Shown piece after piece: positions 7,410-14,366 of a DNA stretch of 64,000 bases. The first letter of the stretch is position 1, and each line of letters starts with the position of its first letter. The position numbers and the translations under genes are program-made. Origin of the DNA: Oleiagrimonas sp963817755 (GTDB lineage Bacteria; Pseudomonadota; Gammaproteobacteria; Xanthomonadales; Rhodanobacteraceae); assembly GCA_963817755.1 (NCBI GenBank), contig CAWFPB010000001.1, forward strand, positions 434,001 through 498,000. The letters run 5' to 3'. Below the pieces are notes generated by a model that was not told the origin of the DNA, did no database searches, and saw only the letters and a program-made list of their open reading frames with translations.

Positions 7410-7585
7410 GTTTACGGAAATGCAGTCTGACAATCGTTGAATCCGCGCAGCACTGACACGCAGCACGCAACAAAGGACAACACGATGACCAGCAATGGCC
7501 CGAAAGCTCAGGGCAAAAGCATCATGCGCCCGGGGTTGACGGGAAGTCTCTTACGGAATTGTTAGGCGAGCGTAACTTCGGCTGA

Positions 7586-7981
7586 CTAGATAGCGAAGAG
7601 GAGTGCAAACGCCCATACAAATGATGCTGCCAATAGAGCGCGTTGAGGAACGGAAGTGTAGCGCCAGGATGGAATGCCGCAGGCGAACAGCCATGTTATG
7701 AATAGAAATGCGGTCCAAGGGGCCGCTAATCGTCCTAGAAGTAAGCCAGGATCGAAGTGGCCGGGTGTAAATACACGGCTGATGACAATGTAAAGTGTTG
7801 CAAGTGTGCACAGGAGCAGCGCGACAGTAACTGCTACCCATTTGTGCTTGATTCCAGCCTCAAGCGTGGCGCGACTCCATCTGCTTAAACGCCTAGAACG
7901 CACCATAAATGCTGGAATTGCCAATCCCGCGGCGAAGGTCAAGGCGAGCTCTAAGATGAACAGGAGTTCGAGTCTATCCAT
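7586..7981 (-). CDS. cassette gene 1: four-helix membrane protein
   Basis: A 131-residue protein in the cassette next to attI, the position with the best access to the cassette promoter. About four hydrophobic segments are visible: residues 7-25 (LFILELALTFAAGLAIPAFM), 50-70 (AVTVALLLCTLATLYIVISR), 85-105 (LAAPWTAFLFITWLFACGIP) and the C-terminal 115-130 (LLAASFVWAFALLFAI). The function is not recognised. The start ATG at 7981 lies 20 bases from the attI core. The stop at 7586 is followed by the gene-side core (7561-7567) of the attC that IS copy 2 interrupts. Confidence 0.65.
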   Translation of the reverse strand: MDRLELLFILELALTFAAGLAIPAFMVRSRRLSRWSRATLEAGIKHKWVAVTVALLLCTLATLYIVISRVFTPGHFDPGLLLGRLAAPWTAFLFITWLFACGIPSWRYTSVPQRALLAASFVWAFALLFAI

Positions 7982-8000
7982 GCCGAGTGCTTCTATTCTC

Positions 8001-8110
8001 GCCTAACTACAAGTAGCCCCCGAATTCGGGGTGTTGCACCTGATATTCAGGGAACCTCTACGTGAGGTCAAGGGAAATCCTACGCCCAGACAATGAGATA
8101 GCTTCTGTCC
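8001..8110 (-). promoter_or_regulatory. attI recombination site region
   Basis: The boundary between cassette 1 and the integrase side is the core GCCTAAC at 8001-8007 (GTTAGGC on the minus strand). The sequence to its right is not attC-like, so this is attI. It contains two short palindromes, CCCCCGAATTCGGGG (8017-8031) and ACCTCTACGTGAGGT (8054-8068), possible integrase-binding or regulatory elements. The right limit is not defined. Confidence 0.7.
8043..8071 (-). promoter_or_regulatory. candidate cassette promoter Pc
   Basis: Read on the minus strand, TTGACC (8066-8071) and GAATAT (8043-8048) are separated by 17 bases and point into cassette 1. The -35 is a 5/6 match and the -10 only 3/6. 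The position inside attI is right for a Pc promoter, but activity is unproven. Confidence 0.4.
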
Positions 8111-8167
8111 CCGATCGAAGTATTGCTGAATAGTGGGCCTGAACACATCGGATGTGGGGGCGTAACT

Positions 8168-9175
8168 ATGTACACACGCAAGGATGCAGGCGTAAACGAT
8201 AGGCCGGACGGACGGCCTCGGCGTACGCTTTTACAGGAAGTTCGGCGACGTTTGCGGGTCAAACACTACAGCCGGCGTACGGAACAGGCATACATCGCCT
8301 GGATTCGCCGATTCATAAGGGCGTATGGCAAGCGACATCCGCGCGAGATGGGTGCGCGGGAGGTCGAGCAATTCCTGACGGTGCTGGCCGTGGAGGGCAA
8401 CGTCTCGGCGGGGACGCAGAACCAGGCGTTGTCGGCATTGCTTTTTCTTTATCGCGACGTGCTCGGCATCACCTTGCCCTGGATGGACAACGTGGTGCGT
8501 GCCAAGCGCCCGAAACGCCTTCCGGTGGTATTGGCTCGTGAGGAGGTCCATGCACTACTGGCCACGATGGATGGCAGACCCTGGCTAGTGGGCAGCCTTC
8601 TGTATGGTACTGGCATGCGTCTGATGGAGTGCTTGCGCCTGCGGATCAAGGACGTGGATTTCACTCGATCGGACATCATTGTCCGTGCCGGCAAGGGCAA
8701 CAAGGATCGGCATACGGTGCTGCCCCGTTCGCTGGTCGAACCCCTGGGCCGGGAAATTGAACGTTCGCGGATCCTGCATGAGAAGGATCTTGCGGAAGGA
8801 TTCGGATCGGTGTGGTTGCCGCACGCGTTGGCTCGCAAGTATCCGACTGCGGAGAAGGAATTGGGGTGGGCTTACGTATTCTCGGCTGCGAAGCGATCAC
8901 GTGACCCCCGCAGTGGCGTTGTCAGACGGCATCACTACAGCGACGCGGCATTCTCTCGGGCTCTCAAGAGTGCACGCAAGCGCGCGGGCATCGTCAAGCC
9001 GGTCAGTGCACATGTGCTGCGGCACAGTTTCGCGACCCATCTCTTGGAGGCTGGTTACGATATCCGTACGATCCAGGAGCTGCTCGGCCACAAGGATGTG
9101 GCGACCACGCAGATCTATACGCACGTGCTCAATCGCGGCGGACAGGGCGTGCGCAGCCCGCTGGACCGGCATTGA
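8168..9175 (+). CDS. intI: integron integrase (tyrosine recombinase)
   Basis: Catalyses attI x attC and attC x attC recombination of cassettes. From the ATG at 8168, preceded by a G-rich GTGGGGG, the protein has 335 residues, close to the family norm; an upstream ATG at 8123 is less likely. The N-terminal SAM-like domain is followed by the catalytic domain with TGMRLMECLRLR (first Arg), HVLRHSFATHLLEAG (His-x-x-Arg), LLGHKDVATTQIYTHV (His and nucleophilic Tyr). The integron-specific insertion is present as LGWAYVFSAAKRSRDP followed by GVVRRHHYSD, separating it from XerC/D. It is transcribed away from the array, the standard arrangement. No LexA box of the CTGT-N8-ACAG type was seen upstream. 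Confidence 0.93.
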   Translation: MYTRKDAGVNDRPDGRPRRTLLQEVRRRLRVKHYSRRTEQAYIAWIRRFIRAYGKRHPREMGAREVEQFLTVLAVEGNVSAGTQNQALSALLFLYRDVLGITLPWMDNVVRAKRPKRLPVVLAREEVHALLATMDGRPWLVGSLLYGTGMRLMECLRLRIKDVDFTRSDIIVRAGKGNKDRHTVLPRSLVEPLGREIERSRILHEKDLAEGFGSVWLPHALARKYPTAEKELGWAYVFSAAKRSRDPRSGVVRRHHYSDAAFSRALKSARKRAGIVKPVSAHVLRHSFATHLLEAGYDIRTIQELLGHKDVATTQIYTHVLNRGGQGVRSPLDRH

Positions 9176-9221
9176 GGTCGGCATGGTTTCACCTTCTCGG
9201 CGCCTCGGCGATACTGGCGCG

Positions 9222-11135
9222 ATGAATGCTTACGACGAGGTGGCCGGGCTGCTCGGCGCGGACGGGCCGTTTGCGCGCGAGGTGCCCAATTTCGCGCCGC
9301 GCGCGGCGCAGCAGGCCATGGCCAGGGCCGTGGCCGAGGCCATCGACCAGGCCGAGGCGCTGGTGGTCGAGGCCGGGACCGGCACCGGCAAGACCTTCGC
9401 CTACCTGGTGCCGGCGCTGGTGTCGGGCAAGCGGGTGATCATCTCCACCGGCACCAAGGCGCTGCAGGACCAGCTGTTCTTCCGCGACCTGCCGCGCGTG
9501 CGCTCGGTGCTGGATGCGCGGGTCAAGGCCAGCCTGCTCAAGGGGCGCGCCAACTACCTGTGCCTGTACCGGCTGGACCAGACGGTGCGCGAGGGCAGTT
9601 TCACCAGTCGCGAGCAGGCCAAGCAGCTGGCGACCATCCGCGCCTGGTCGGCGCGCACCCGGCGCGGCGACCGCATGGAGCTGGCCGAGGTGCCGGAGGA
9701 ATCGCCGCTGTGGCCGCGCGTGACCTCCACGCCGGAGAACTGCCTGGGCAGCGAATGCCCGTTCTTCGACGACTGCCACGTGGTCAAGGCGCGGCGCGAG
9801 GCGGCCGAGGCCGACATCGTGGTGGTCAACCACCACCTGCTGCTGGCCGACCTGGCGCTCAAGCAGGAGGGTTTCGGCGAGATCCTGCCGGGCGCGGACG
9901 CCTTCATCCTGGACGAGGCGCACCAGCTGCCGGAGCTGGCCGGCCAGTTCTTCTCGCATTCGGTCTCGGCGCGGCAGCTGACCGAACTGGCCAAGGACGC
10001 ACTGGCCGAGGCCGGGGCCGCCACCGGCGCGACCAGCGTGCTGCTGGAGCCGTGCGAGGCGCTGAACCAGGCCGTGCGCGAGCTGCGCCTGGCGATGGAA
10101 CACCTGCCGGCACGCGGTGCCTTGGGCGCGGTGCTGGAGGCATCCGCCCCGACCAAGGCGCTGCAGGCGCTGATGCACACCCTGGAGGACCTGGCCGACG
10201 CGCTGGCCGGGCAGGCCGAGCGCTCGCGCGGTCTGTCCAACGTGCACGAGCGCGCCGAGACACTGTCCGCGCGCCTTTCGCGCATCGACGAGCATGATGC
10301 AGAGGGCGAGGTGCGCTGGTACGAGACCAGCGCGCGCAGTTTCGCCCTGCACGCCACGCCGCTGGACCTGGCCTCGCCATTCCAGGGCATGCGCGAGGCC
10401 ACCCGGGCGGCCTGGATCCACACCTCGGCCACGCTGTCGGTGGCCGGCGACTTCGGCCATTTCCGCCAGCAGCTGGGCCTGGTCGATCCGGTCGAGCAGG
10501 CTTTGGAAAGCCCCTTCGATTACGCGCGACAGGCGCTTTGCTACCTGCCCGAGGGGCTGCCGCAGCCGCGCGAGGCCGACTACGTCGAGCGCGTGGTCGA
10601 GACGGTGCTGCCCGTGCTGGAGGCCTCCGATGGCCGCGCCTTTTTGCTGTTCACCTCGCATCGCGCACTGCAGCGCGCGGCCGACCTGCTGGCCGACCGC
10701 GTGTCGTGGCCGCTGTTCGTGCAGGGCACGGCGCCGCGCCACCAGTTGCTGGAGGACTTCCGCCATTCCGGCCACGGCGTGCTGCTGGGCGCGGCCAGTT
10801 TCTGGGAAGGCGTGGACGTGGTCGGCGAGGCGCTGTCGGTGGTGGTGATCGACAAGCTGCCGTTTGCCGCGCCGGACGATCCGGTGCTGCAGGCGCGCCT
10901 GGAGGCGATGGAGCGCGCCGGGGTCAACCCGTTCATGGGCTGGCAGGTGCCCAGCGCGGTGATCGCGCTCAAGCAGGGTGCGGGCCGCCTGATCCGGGAC
11001 GTCACCGATCGCGGCGTGCTGGTGCTGTGCGACCCGCGCCTGACCAGCAAGGGCTACGGCAAGCTGTTCCTGGCCAGCCTGCCGCCCATGCCGCGCACGC
11101 GCGCGCTGGACGACGTGCAGGCCTTCTTCGCCTGA
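9222..11135 (+). CDS. yoaA: YoaA/DinG-type ATP-dependent DNA helicase
   Basis: Superfamily 2 XPD-like 5'-3' helicase acting in DNA repair and replication stress. It is 637 residues long, the size of E. coli YoaA and shorter than DinG. Visible motifs: Walker A EAGTGTGKT (about residue 50), four iron-sulfur cysteines (NYLCLYR, then ENCLGSECPFFDDC), the DEAH box ILDEAHQLPEL and motif VI QGAGRLIRD. The start at 9222 (MNAYDEVAGLL) is preferred to longer in-frame reading, which overlaps intI. It is the first core gene to the right of the integron, and marks the chromosomal border. Confidence 0.9.
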   Translation: MNAYDEVAGLLGADGPFAREVPNFAPRAAQQAMARAVAEAIDQAEALVVEAGTGTGKTFAYLVPALVSGKRVIISTGTKALQDQLFFRDLPRVRSVLDARVKASLLKGRANYLCLYRLDQTVREGSFTSREQAKQLATIRAWSARTRRGDRMELAEVPEESPLWPRVTSTPENCLGSECPFFDDCHVVKARREAAEADIVVVNHHLLLADLALKQEGFGEILPGADAFILDEAHQLPELAGQFFSHSVSARQLTELAKDALAEAGAATGATSVLLEPCEALNQAVRELRLAMEHLPARGALGAVLEASAPTKALQALMHTLEDLADALAGQAERSRGLSNVHERAETLSARLSRIDEHDAEGEVRWYETSARSFALHATPLDLASPFQGMREATRAAWIHTSATLSVAGDFGHFRQQLGLVDPVEQALESPFDYARQALCYLPEGLPQPREADYVERVVETVLPVLEASDGRAFLLFTSHRALQRAADLLADRVSWPLFVQGTAPRHQLLEDFRHSGHGVLLGAASFWEGVDVVGEALSVVVIDKLPFAAPDDPVLQARLEAMERAGVNPFMGWQVPSAVIALKQGAGRLIRDVTDRGVLVLCDPRLTSKGYGKLFLASLPPMPRTRALDDVQAFFA

Positions 11136-11149
11136 AGCGCGCCCTGGCT

Positions 11150-11173
11150 CCTCCCCCTGTGAGCAGGGGGAGG
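11150..11173. repeat. intergenic palindrome, CCTCCCCCTG family
   Basis: CCTCCCCCTG / CAGGGGGAGG arms around a 4-base loop, in the gap after yoaA. Relatives occur at 16684, 31966, 32066 and 32176. It is followed by GGGTGGGGGTCAAGCCCTAC, and the 16684 copy is preceded by a reversed version of that tail, so the unit is longer than the palindrome. Confidence 0.75.
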
Positions 11174-11275
11174 CTGGGTGGGGGTCAAGCCCTACAGCGC
11201 GAAAGCCCGCCACCTACAGACACTCAACAAGTGCCGATCCATCCTTCTGCATGGCCCCAGAGAAGGATGAAGAAC

Positions 11276-11617
11276 ATGCATGCACGCTGGCATCGCGCCC
11301 GGAGGCTTCGCAATCAGGCCACCGATGCCGAACGCCACCTCGGGACCTATCTGCGCAGGCGCCAGCTCCACGGCTGGAAATTTCGCCGGCAGTATCCACT
11401 CGACCGCTACATCGTGGACTTCGTCTGCGTGGATGCGGGTCTCGTGATCGAACTCGACGGCGGCCAGCATGCGGATGCCGTGGCCTCTGATTCACGTCGA
11501 ACCACCAGGCTGAGAGCGCTTGGTTATGCAGTGGCGCGTTACTGGAACGATGATGTGCTGAAGCAGGCCACCGCGGTACTGGAGGACATCGTGCGCAGGT
11601 TGCCCGGTCCGGTCTGA
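11276..11617 (+). CDS. DUF559 (PDDEXK/very-short-patch-repair-like) protein
   Basis: A 113-residue member of the DUF559 group, which has a restriction endonuclease-like fold related to Vsr. Visible features: N-terminal basic RNQATDAERHLGTYLRRRQL, the FRRQYPLDRYIVDFVC block with the conserved Asp, the ELDGGQHAD motif with catalytic-type Glu-Asp, and a C-terminal YAVARYWNDDVLKQ helix. The ATG at 11276 is chosen because AAGGA lies eight bases upstream; an ATG at 11267 would leave the ribosome site inside the start. The biological role is unknown. Such genes are scattered through proteobacterial chromosomes as single genes, and no restriction partner is visible here. Confidence 0.75.
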   Translation: MHARWHRARRLRNQATDAERHLGTYLRRRQLHGWKFRRQYPLDRYIVDFVCVDAGLVIELDGGQHADAVASDSRRTTRLRALGYAVARYWNDDVLKQATAVLEDIVRRLPGPV

Positions 11618-11729
11618 GCGCTTAATGGCGAGGCATGCAGAGTGTATGCGCGTGCTTGCGTGAACACGTTGCCTTCAAGGACGGGCGCGATGGGGTTATG
11701 CTCGAACCTCCAGCGTGAGGAGGACGGTC

Positions 11730-12107
11730 ATGGCCCGAGTCATCGGTCTGGGCGGTATCTTTTTCAAGGCGCGCGATCCCGAGGCGCTCCGGGATTGGTA
11801 TCGCGAGCATCTGGGTCTGGAGATCGGCGATTGGGGCGGCGTGGCGTTCGGCGAGGACCCCTCGCGACCGGGCTTTGCGTCCTGGTCGCCGTTCGAGCAC
11901 GACACCACCTATTTCCTCCCAAGCGAGAAGCCCTGGATGCTCAATTTCCGCGTCGATGACCTCGACGCGCTGCTGGCGCAGCTGCGCGCCGCCGGCCAGC
12001 CGGTCGACGAGCGGGTGAAGGAAAGCGAGTGGGGCAAGTTCGGCTGGGTCATGGACCCGGAAGGCACCCGTATCGAGCTGTGGGAGCCGCCCGAAGACAT
12101 GCGCTGA
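11730..12107 (+). CDS. VOC-family protein (glyoxalase/bleomycin-resistance fold)
   Basis: A 125-residue single VOC domain made of two beta-alpha-beta-beta-beta halves. The first half is GLGGIFFKARDPEALRDWYREHLG and the second MLNFRVDDLDALLAQLRAAG to GWVMDPEGTRIELWEP. The closing Glu in RIELWEP and an Asp-Pro-Glu-Gly turn are typical metal-side features. The ATG at 11730 has a strong GAGGAGG seven bases upstream. The substrate is unknown, and it is not a recognisable glyoxalase I. Confidence 0.8.
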   Translation: MARVIGLGGIFFKARDPEALRDWYREHLGLEIGDWGGVAFGEDPSRPGFASWSPFEHDTTYFLPSEKPWMLNFRVDDLDALLAQLRAAGQPVDERVKESEWGKFGWVMDPEGTRIELWEPPEDMR

Positions 12108-12278
12108 CCGAGGCGGATAGCGGCGCCCTGCCATCGGGCCGCCATGGTGCGTGACCGCCGATCCGGGCGGTCGGGCCTTCCATGATTCATGCACTGTCAT
12201 CGTGCGCGCCGGAATCCGCCCCATGCCCGCCCGAACCGGGTGCTGTGATGGGCCGGTCCCGAATGCGAGAATAGCCCG

Positions 12279-12968
12279 ATGAACCTGCTGGCCCTGGAAA
12301 CCGCTACCGAGTCGTGCTCCGTCGCCCTGCTGCGCGGCAACGACCTGTTCGAGCGCAGCGAGATCGCCCCGCGCCGCCACGCCGAGCTGGTGCTGCCGAT
12401 GGCCGAGGCGGTGCTGGCCGAGGCCGGCATCACGCGCCGTGAACTGGACGGCATCGCCGTGGGCCGTGGGCCCGGCTCGTTCACCGGCGTGCGCCTGGCG
12501 GTGTCGATGGCGCAGGGCCTGGCCCTGGCGCTGGAGGTGCCGGTGGTGACGGTGTCCTCGCTGGCGGCGCTGGCCATGGAGGCGCCGTCCGACGGTGCGC
12601 CGGTGCTGGCCTTGATCGATGCGCGCATGGGCGAGATCTACGCCGGCACCTTCACCCGCGACGCCGACGGCTTGCTGCAGGCCGCCGACGACGAGCGCGT
12701 GTGTCCGCCGCAGACCTTCCAGCCGACGCTGCCACTGTCGGGTTGCCACGTGGTGGGCAGCGGCTGGGGCGCCTACGGCGGCGAGCTGGCACTGCGGCTG
12801 GGCGATCCGCGCGATGCCCAGGTGCACGCCTTCCCGCAGGCCCGCCACGTGGCCCGCCTGGCCGCGCCGCAGTTCGCCGCCGGCCGCGGCACCATGCCCG
12901 AGTTGGCCCTGCCGGTGTACCTGCGCGACAAGGTGGCCTTGACCATCGCCGAGCGCGCCAAGGCGTGA
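12279..12968 (+). CDS. tsaB: tRNA threonylcarbamoyladenosine biosynthesis protein TsaB
   Basis: Partner of TsaD in the t6A37 modification of ANN-decoding tRNAs; it stimulates TsaD and shares its ASKHA fold but is not catalytic. The protein has 229 residues, the usual length. The N-terminal LLALETATESCSVALL and the glycine-rich RGPGSFTGVRLAVSMAQGLA (about residues 66-86) are diagnostic. IDARMGEIYAGTF marks the central strand. It stands alone on the plus strand with REP sequences behind it. Confidence 0.93.
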   Translation: MNLLALETATESCSVALLRGNDLFERSEIAPRRHAELVLPMAEAVLAEAGITRRELDGIAVGRGPGSFTGVRLAVSMAQGLALALEVPVVTVSSLAALAMEAPSDGAPVLALIDARMGEIYAGTFTRDADGLLQAADDERVCPPQTFQPTLPLSGCHVVGSGWGAYGGELALRLGDPRDAQVHAFPQARHVARLAAPQFAAGRGTMPELALPVYLRDKVALTIAERAKA

Positions 12969-13028
12969 GAAGCGCGGGGCTGGGTTCAAGAGGCGAGCCT
13001 GCATGCACCCGATCGCCTTCCGACCCTT

Positions 13029-13277
13029 TGTAGGAGCGGCGGAAGCCGCGATGGCGCGGTGTGGGAGCTTGCCGCGAAGACCGGATCCTGCCGCGTTGCC
13101 GATCGCACCACGGGCATTCCCTTCGGTCACGCCTTCCGGCGCTCCTACAGTGAACCCGTGAGCCTTCCTACCTCTTGTAGGAGCGCCGGAAGGCGCGATG
13201 GCGTGCGATATGTGGTGCCGTAATGATCGGGGCTTTCCGCGTTGCCTGGTCGCAGCTCTCGCCGCTCCTGCAGTGAA
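13029..13277. repeat. REP elements in two inverted pairs (BIME-like) between tsaB and corA
   Basis: GTAGGAGC-type REP units: 13030-13057 forward (with GCGGCGGAAGCCGCGATGGC), 13129-13150 inverted, 13175-13205 forward (TTGTAGGAGCGCCGGAAGGC core) and 13257-13277 inverted (GCCGCTCCTGCAG). Each unit folds into a short hairpin. This class is common in Pseudomonas and Xanthomonadales genomes and is mobilised by RAYT transposases; no RAYT gene is in the window. The 318-base gap holds no gene. Confidence 0.8.
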
Positions 13278-13286
13278 CCCTCGCCC

Positions 13287-14303
13287 CTAAAACCACCGCG
13301 CGCGCTTGAGGAACCAGTACACCCCGCCCATCACCGAGCCGGTCAGCGCGATCATGGCCGGGTAGGCCCAGGGCTTGTCCAGCTCGGGCATGTGGTGGAA
13401 GTTCATGCCGTACCAGCTGGTGATCAGGGTTGGCGTGGCCAGCAGCGCGGCCCAGCCGGCCAGCTTCTTCATCACCTCGTTCTGGCCCAGCGTCACCAGC
13501 GACATGTTCACGTTGATGGCCGCGCCGAGCATCTCGCGCATGGCGTTGGTGGCCTCGTTGACGCGGAACACGTGGTCGTAGACGTCGCGGAAGTACACGC
13601 GCGTCTCCTCGTGGATGAGGTTGGGGTGCAAGCGCACCAGCTGGTTGGTCACGTCCTGCAGTGGGGCGACGGCCAGGCGCAGGTTCATCAGGTCGCGCTG
13701 CATGTCGTACAGGCGCTTGATGGTGTCGCGCTTGTAGGTCTCGGCGAACACGTCCTGTTCCAGCTCCTGCAGTTCCTCGCGGAAGTCGCGCACGATCGGC
13801 ATGTAGTTGTCGACGATGAAGTCGAGGATCGAGTACAGGCCGTAGCTGGGCCCCAGCGCCAGCAGTTCCGGCGCGCTCTCGCAACTGCGACGCACCGGCG
13901 CGTAGCTGAGCGAGGCGCCGTGGCGCACCGTGATCAGGTATTGCGGGCCGAGGAAGATGTGGGTTTCGCCGAAGGCGATGCGCCCGCGTACCGGCTGGGC
14001 GGTCTGCACCACGATGAACAGCGAGTCGCCGTAGCTCTCGATCTTGGTGCGCTGGTGCGCGAAGTGGGCGTCCTCGATGGCCAGGTCGTGCAGGTCGAAC
14101 TCTTCCTGCAGGTGTACCAGCAGGGGCTCGTCGGGCTCGTGCAGGCCGACCCAGACGAAAGCCTCCTCATCCTCCAGTACCTTGCCGATGTGCTCGGGCG
14201 CGATGTCGCCCAGGCGTTGTCCCTTGCGGTGGTAGGCGACGCAGTTGACCACGCTCTGGCGATCACCGTCCGGTGCGGTGGTGGGGAGTACGGATTCGGG
14301 CAT
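13287..14303 (-). CDS. corA: CorA-type magnesium/cobalt transporter
   Basis: Pentameric inner-membrane channel for Mg2+ and Co2+. The 338-residue protein from the ATG at 14303 has a long cytoplasmic N-terminal alpha/beta funnel domain. The stalk helix carries DMQRDLMNLRLAVAPLQDV and NEATNAMREMLGAAINVNMSL. Two C-terminal membrane helices follow (about residues 276-296 and 310-330). The selectivity motif YGMNF lies between them, followed by an acidic HHMPELDKPWA loop. It is close to the XAC/Pseudomonas CorA-like group rather than ZntB, which shares the motif, so zinc export cannot be excluded. Confidence 0.85.
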   Translation of the reverse strand: MPESVLPTTAPDGDRQSVVNCVAYHRKGQRLGDIAPEHIGKVLEDEEAFVWVGLHEPDEPLLVHLQEEFDLHDLAIEDAHFAHQRTKIESYGDSLFIVVQTAQPVRGRIAFGETHIFLGPQYLITVRHGASLSYAPVRRSCESAPELLALGPSYGLYSILDFIVDNYMPIVRDFREELQELEQDVFAETYKRDTIKRLYDMQRDLMNLRLAVAPLQDVTNQLVRLHPNLIHEETRVYFRDVYDHVFRVNEATNAMREMLGAAINVNMSLVTLGQNEVMKKLAGWAALLATPTLITSWYGMNFHHMPELDKPWAYPAMIALTGSVMGGVYWFLKRARWF

Positions 14304-14366
14304 GTCCCGATGATGCCTCTCCCGGCGGGCCCTGCGCAATGCGGGCGGATCCCGGAGCCGGGTTGC

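Larger units (their letters stand above)
6048..7560 (+). mobile_element. IS1111-attC type insertion sequence (IS110 family), copy 2
   Basis: About 1.5 kb, same orientation and same position within an attC as copy 1. Sub-terminal inverted repeats are perfect: AAGAGACTTCCC at 6057-6068 and its complement at 7541-7552. The left end, upstream of the transposase start, is almost identical to copy 1, whereas the coding and right-end DNA have diverged clearly. The copies are therefore related but not a very recent duplication of each other, or one has decayed fast. Ends are estimated as for copy 1. Confidence 0.85.
1881..9175. mobile_element. sedentary chromosomal integron (intI, attI, seven-cassette array, two IS1111-attC insertions)
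   Basis: intI (8168-9175, plus strand) stands beside an array of seven one-gene cassettes, all on the minus strand and reading away from attI. Successive attC sites are 58-61 bases long and very similar: on the plus strand they run from a (R)YYYAAC core through CGCTGGAGTTAAGCGGC-type and GTCCGCTTGGACGA-type arms to GTTAG(C/G)(C/G). Such homogeneity is typical of chromosomal integrons and differs from mobile resistance integrons. None of the cassette genes is a recognised resistance gene. The array is bounded on the left by a half attC and the cupin gene, and on the right by yoaA. Confidence 0.9.

Noticed and set aside
8040..8168. LexA box in front of intI
   Set aside because: SOS control of integrases is common, so I looked for CTGT-N8-ACAG; CTGT at 8106 is not followed by a matching half, so no claim is made.
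9189..11213. Long minus-strand open frame (674 codons) opposite yoaA
   Set aside because: It is a low-complexity shadow typical of GC-rich DNA, rich in Arg/His/Gln, and yoaA on the other strand has clear helicase motifs.
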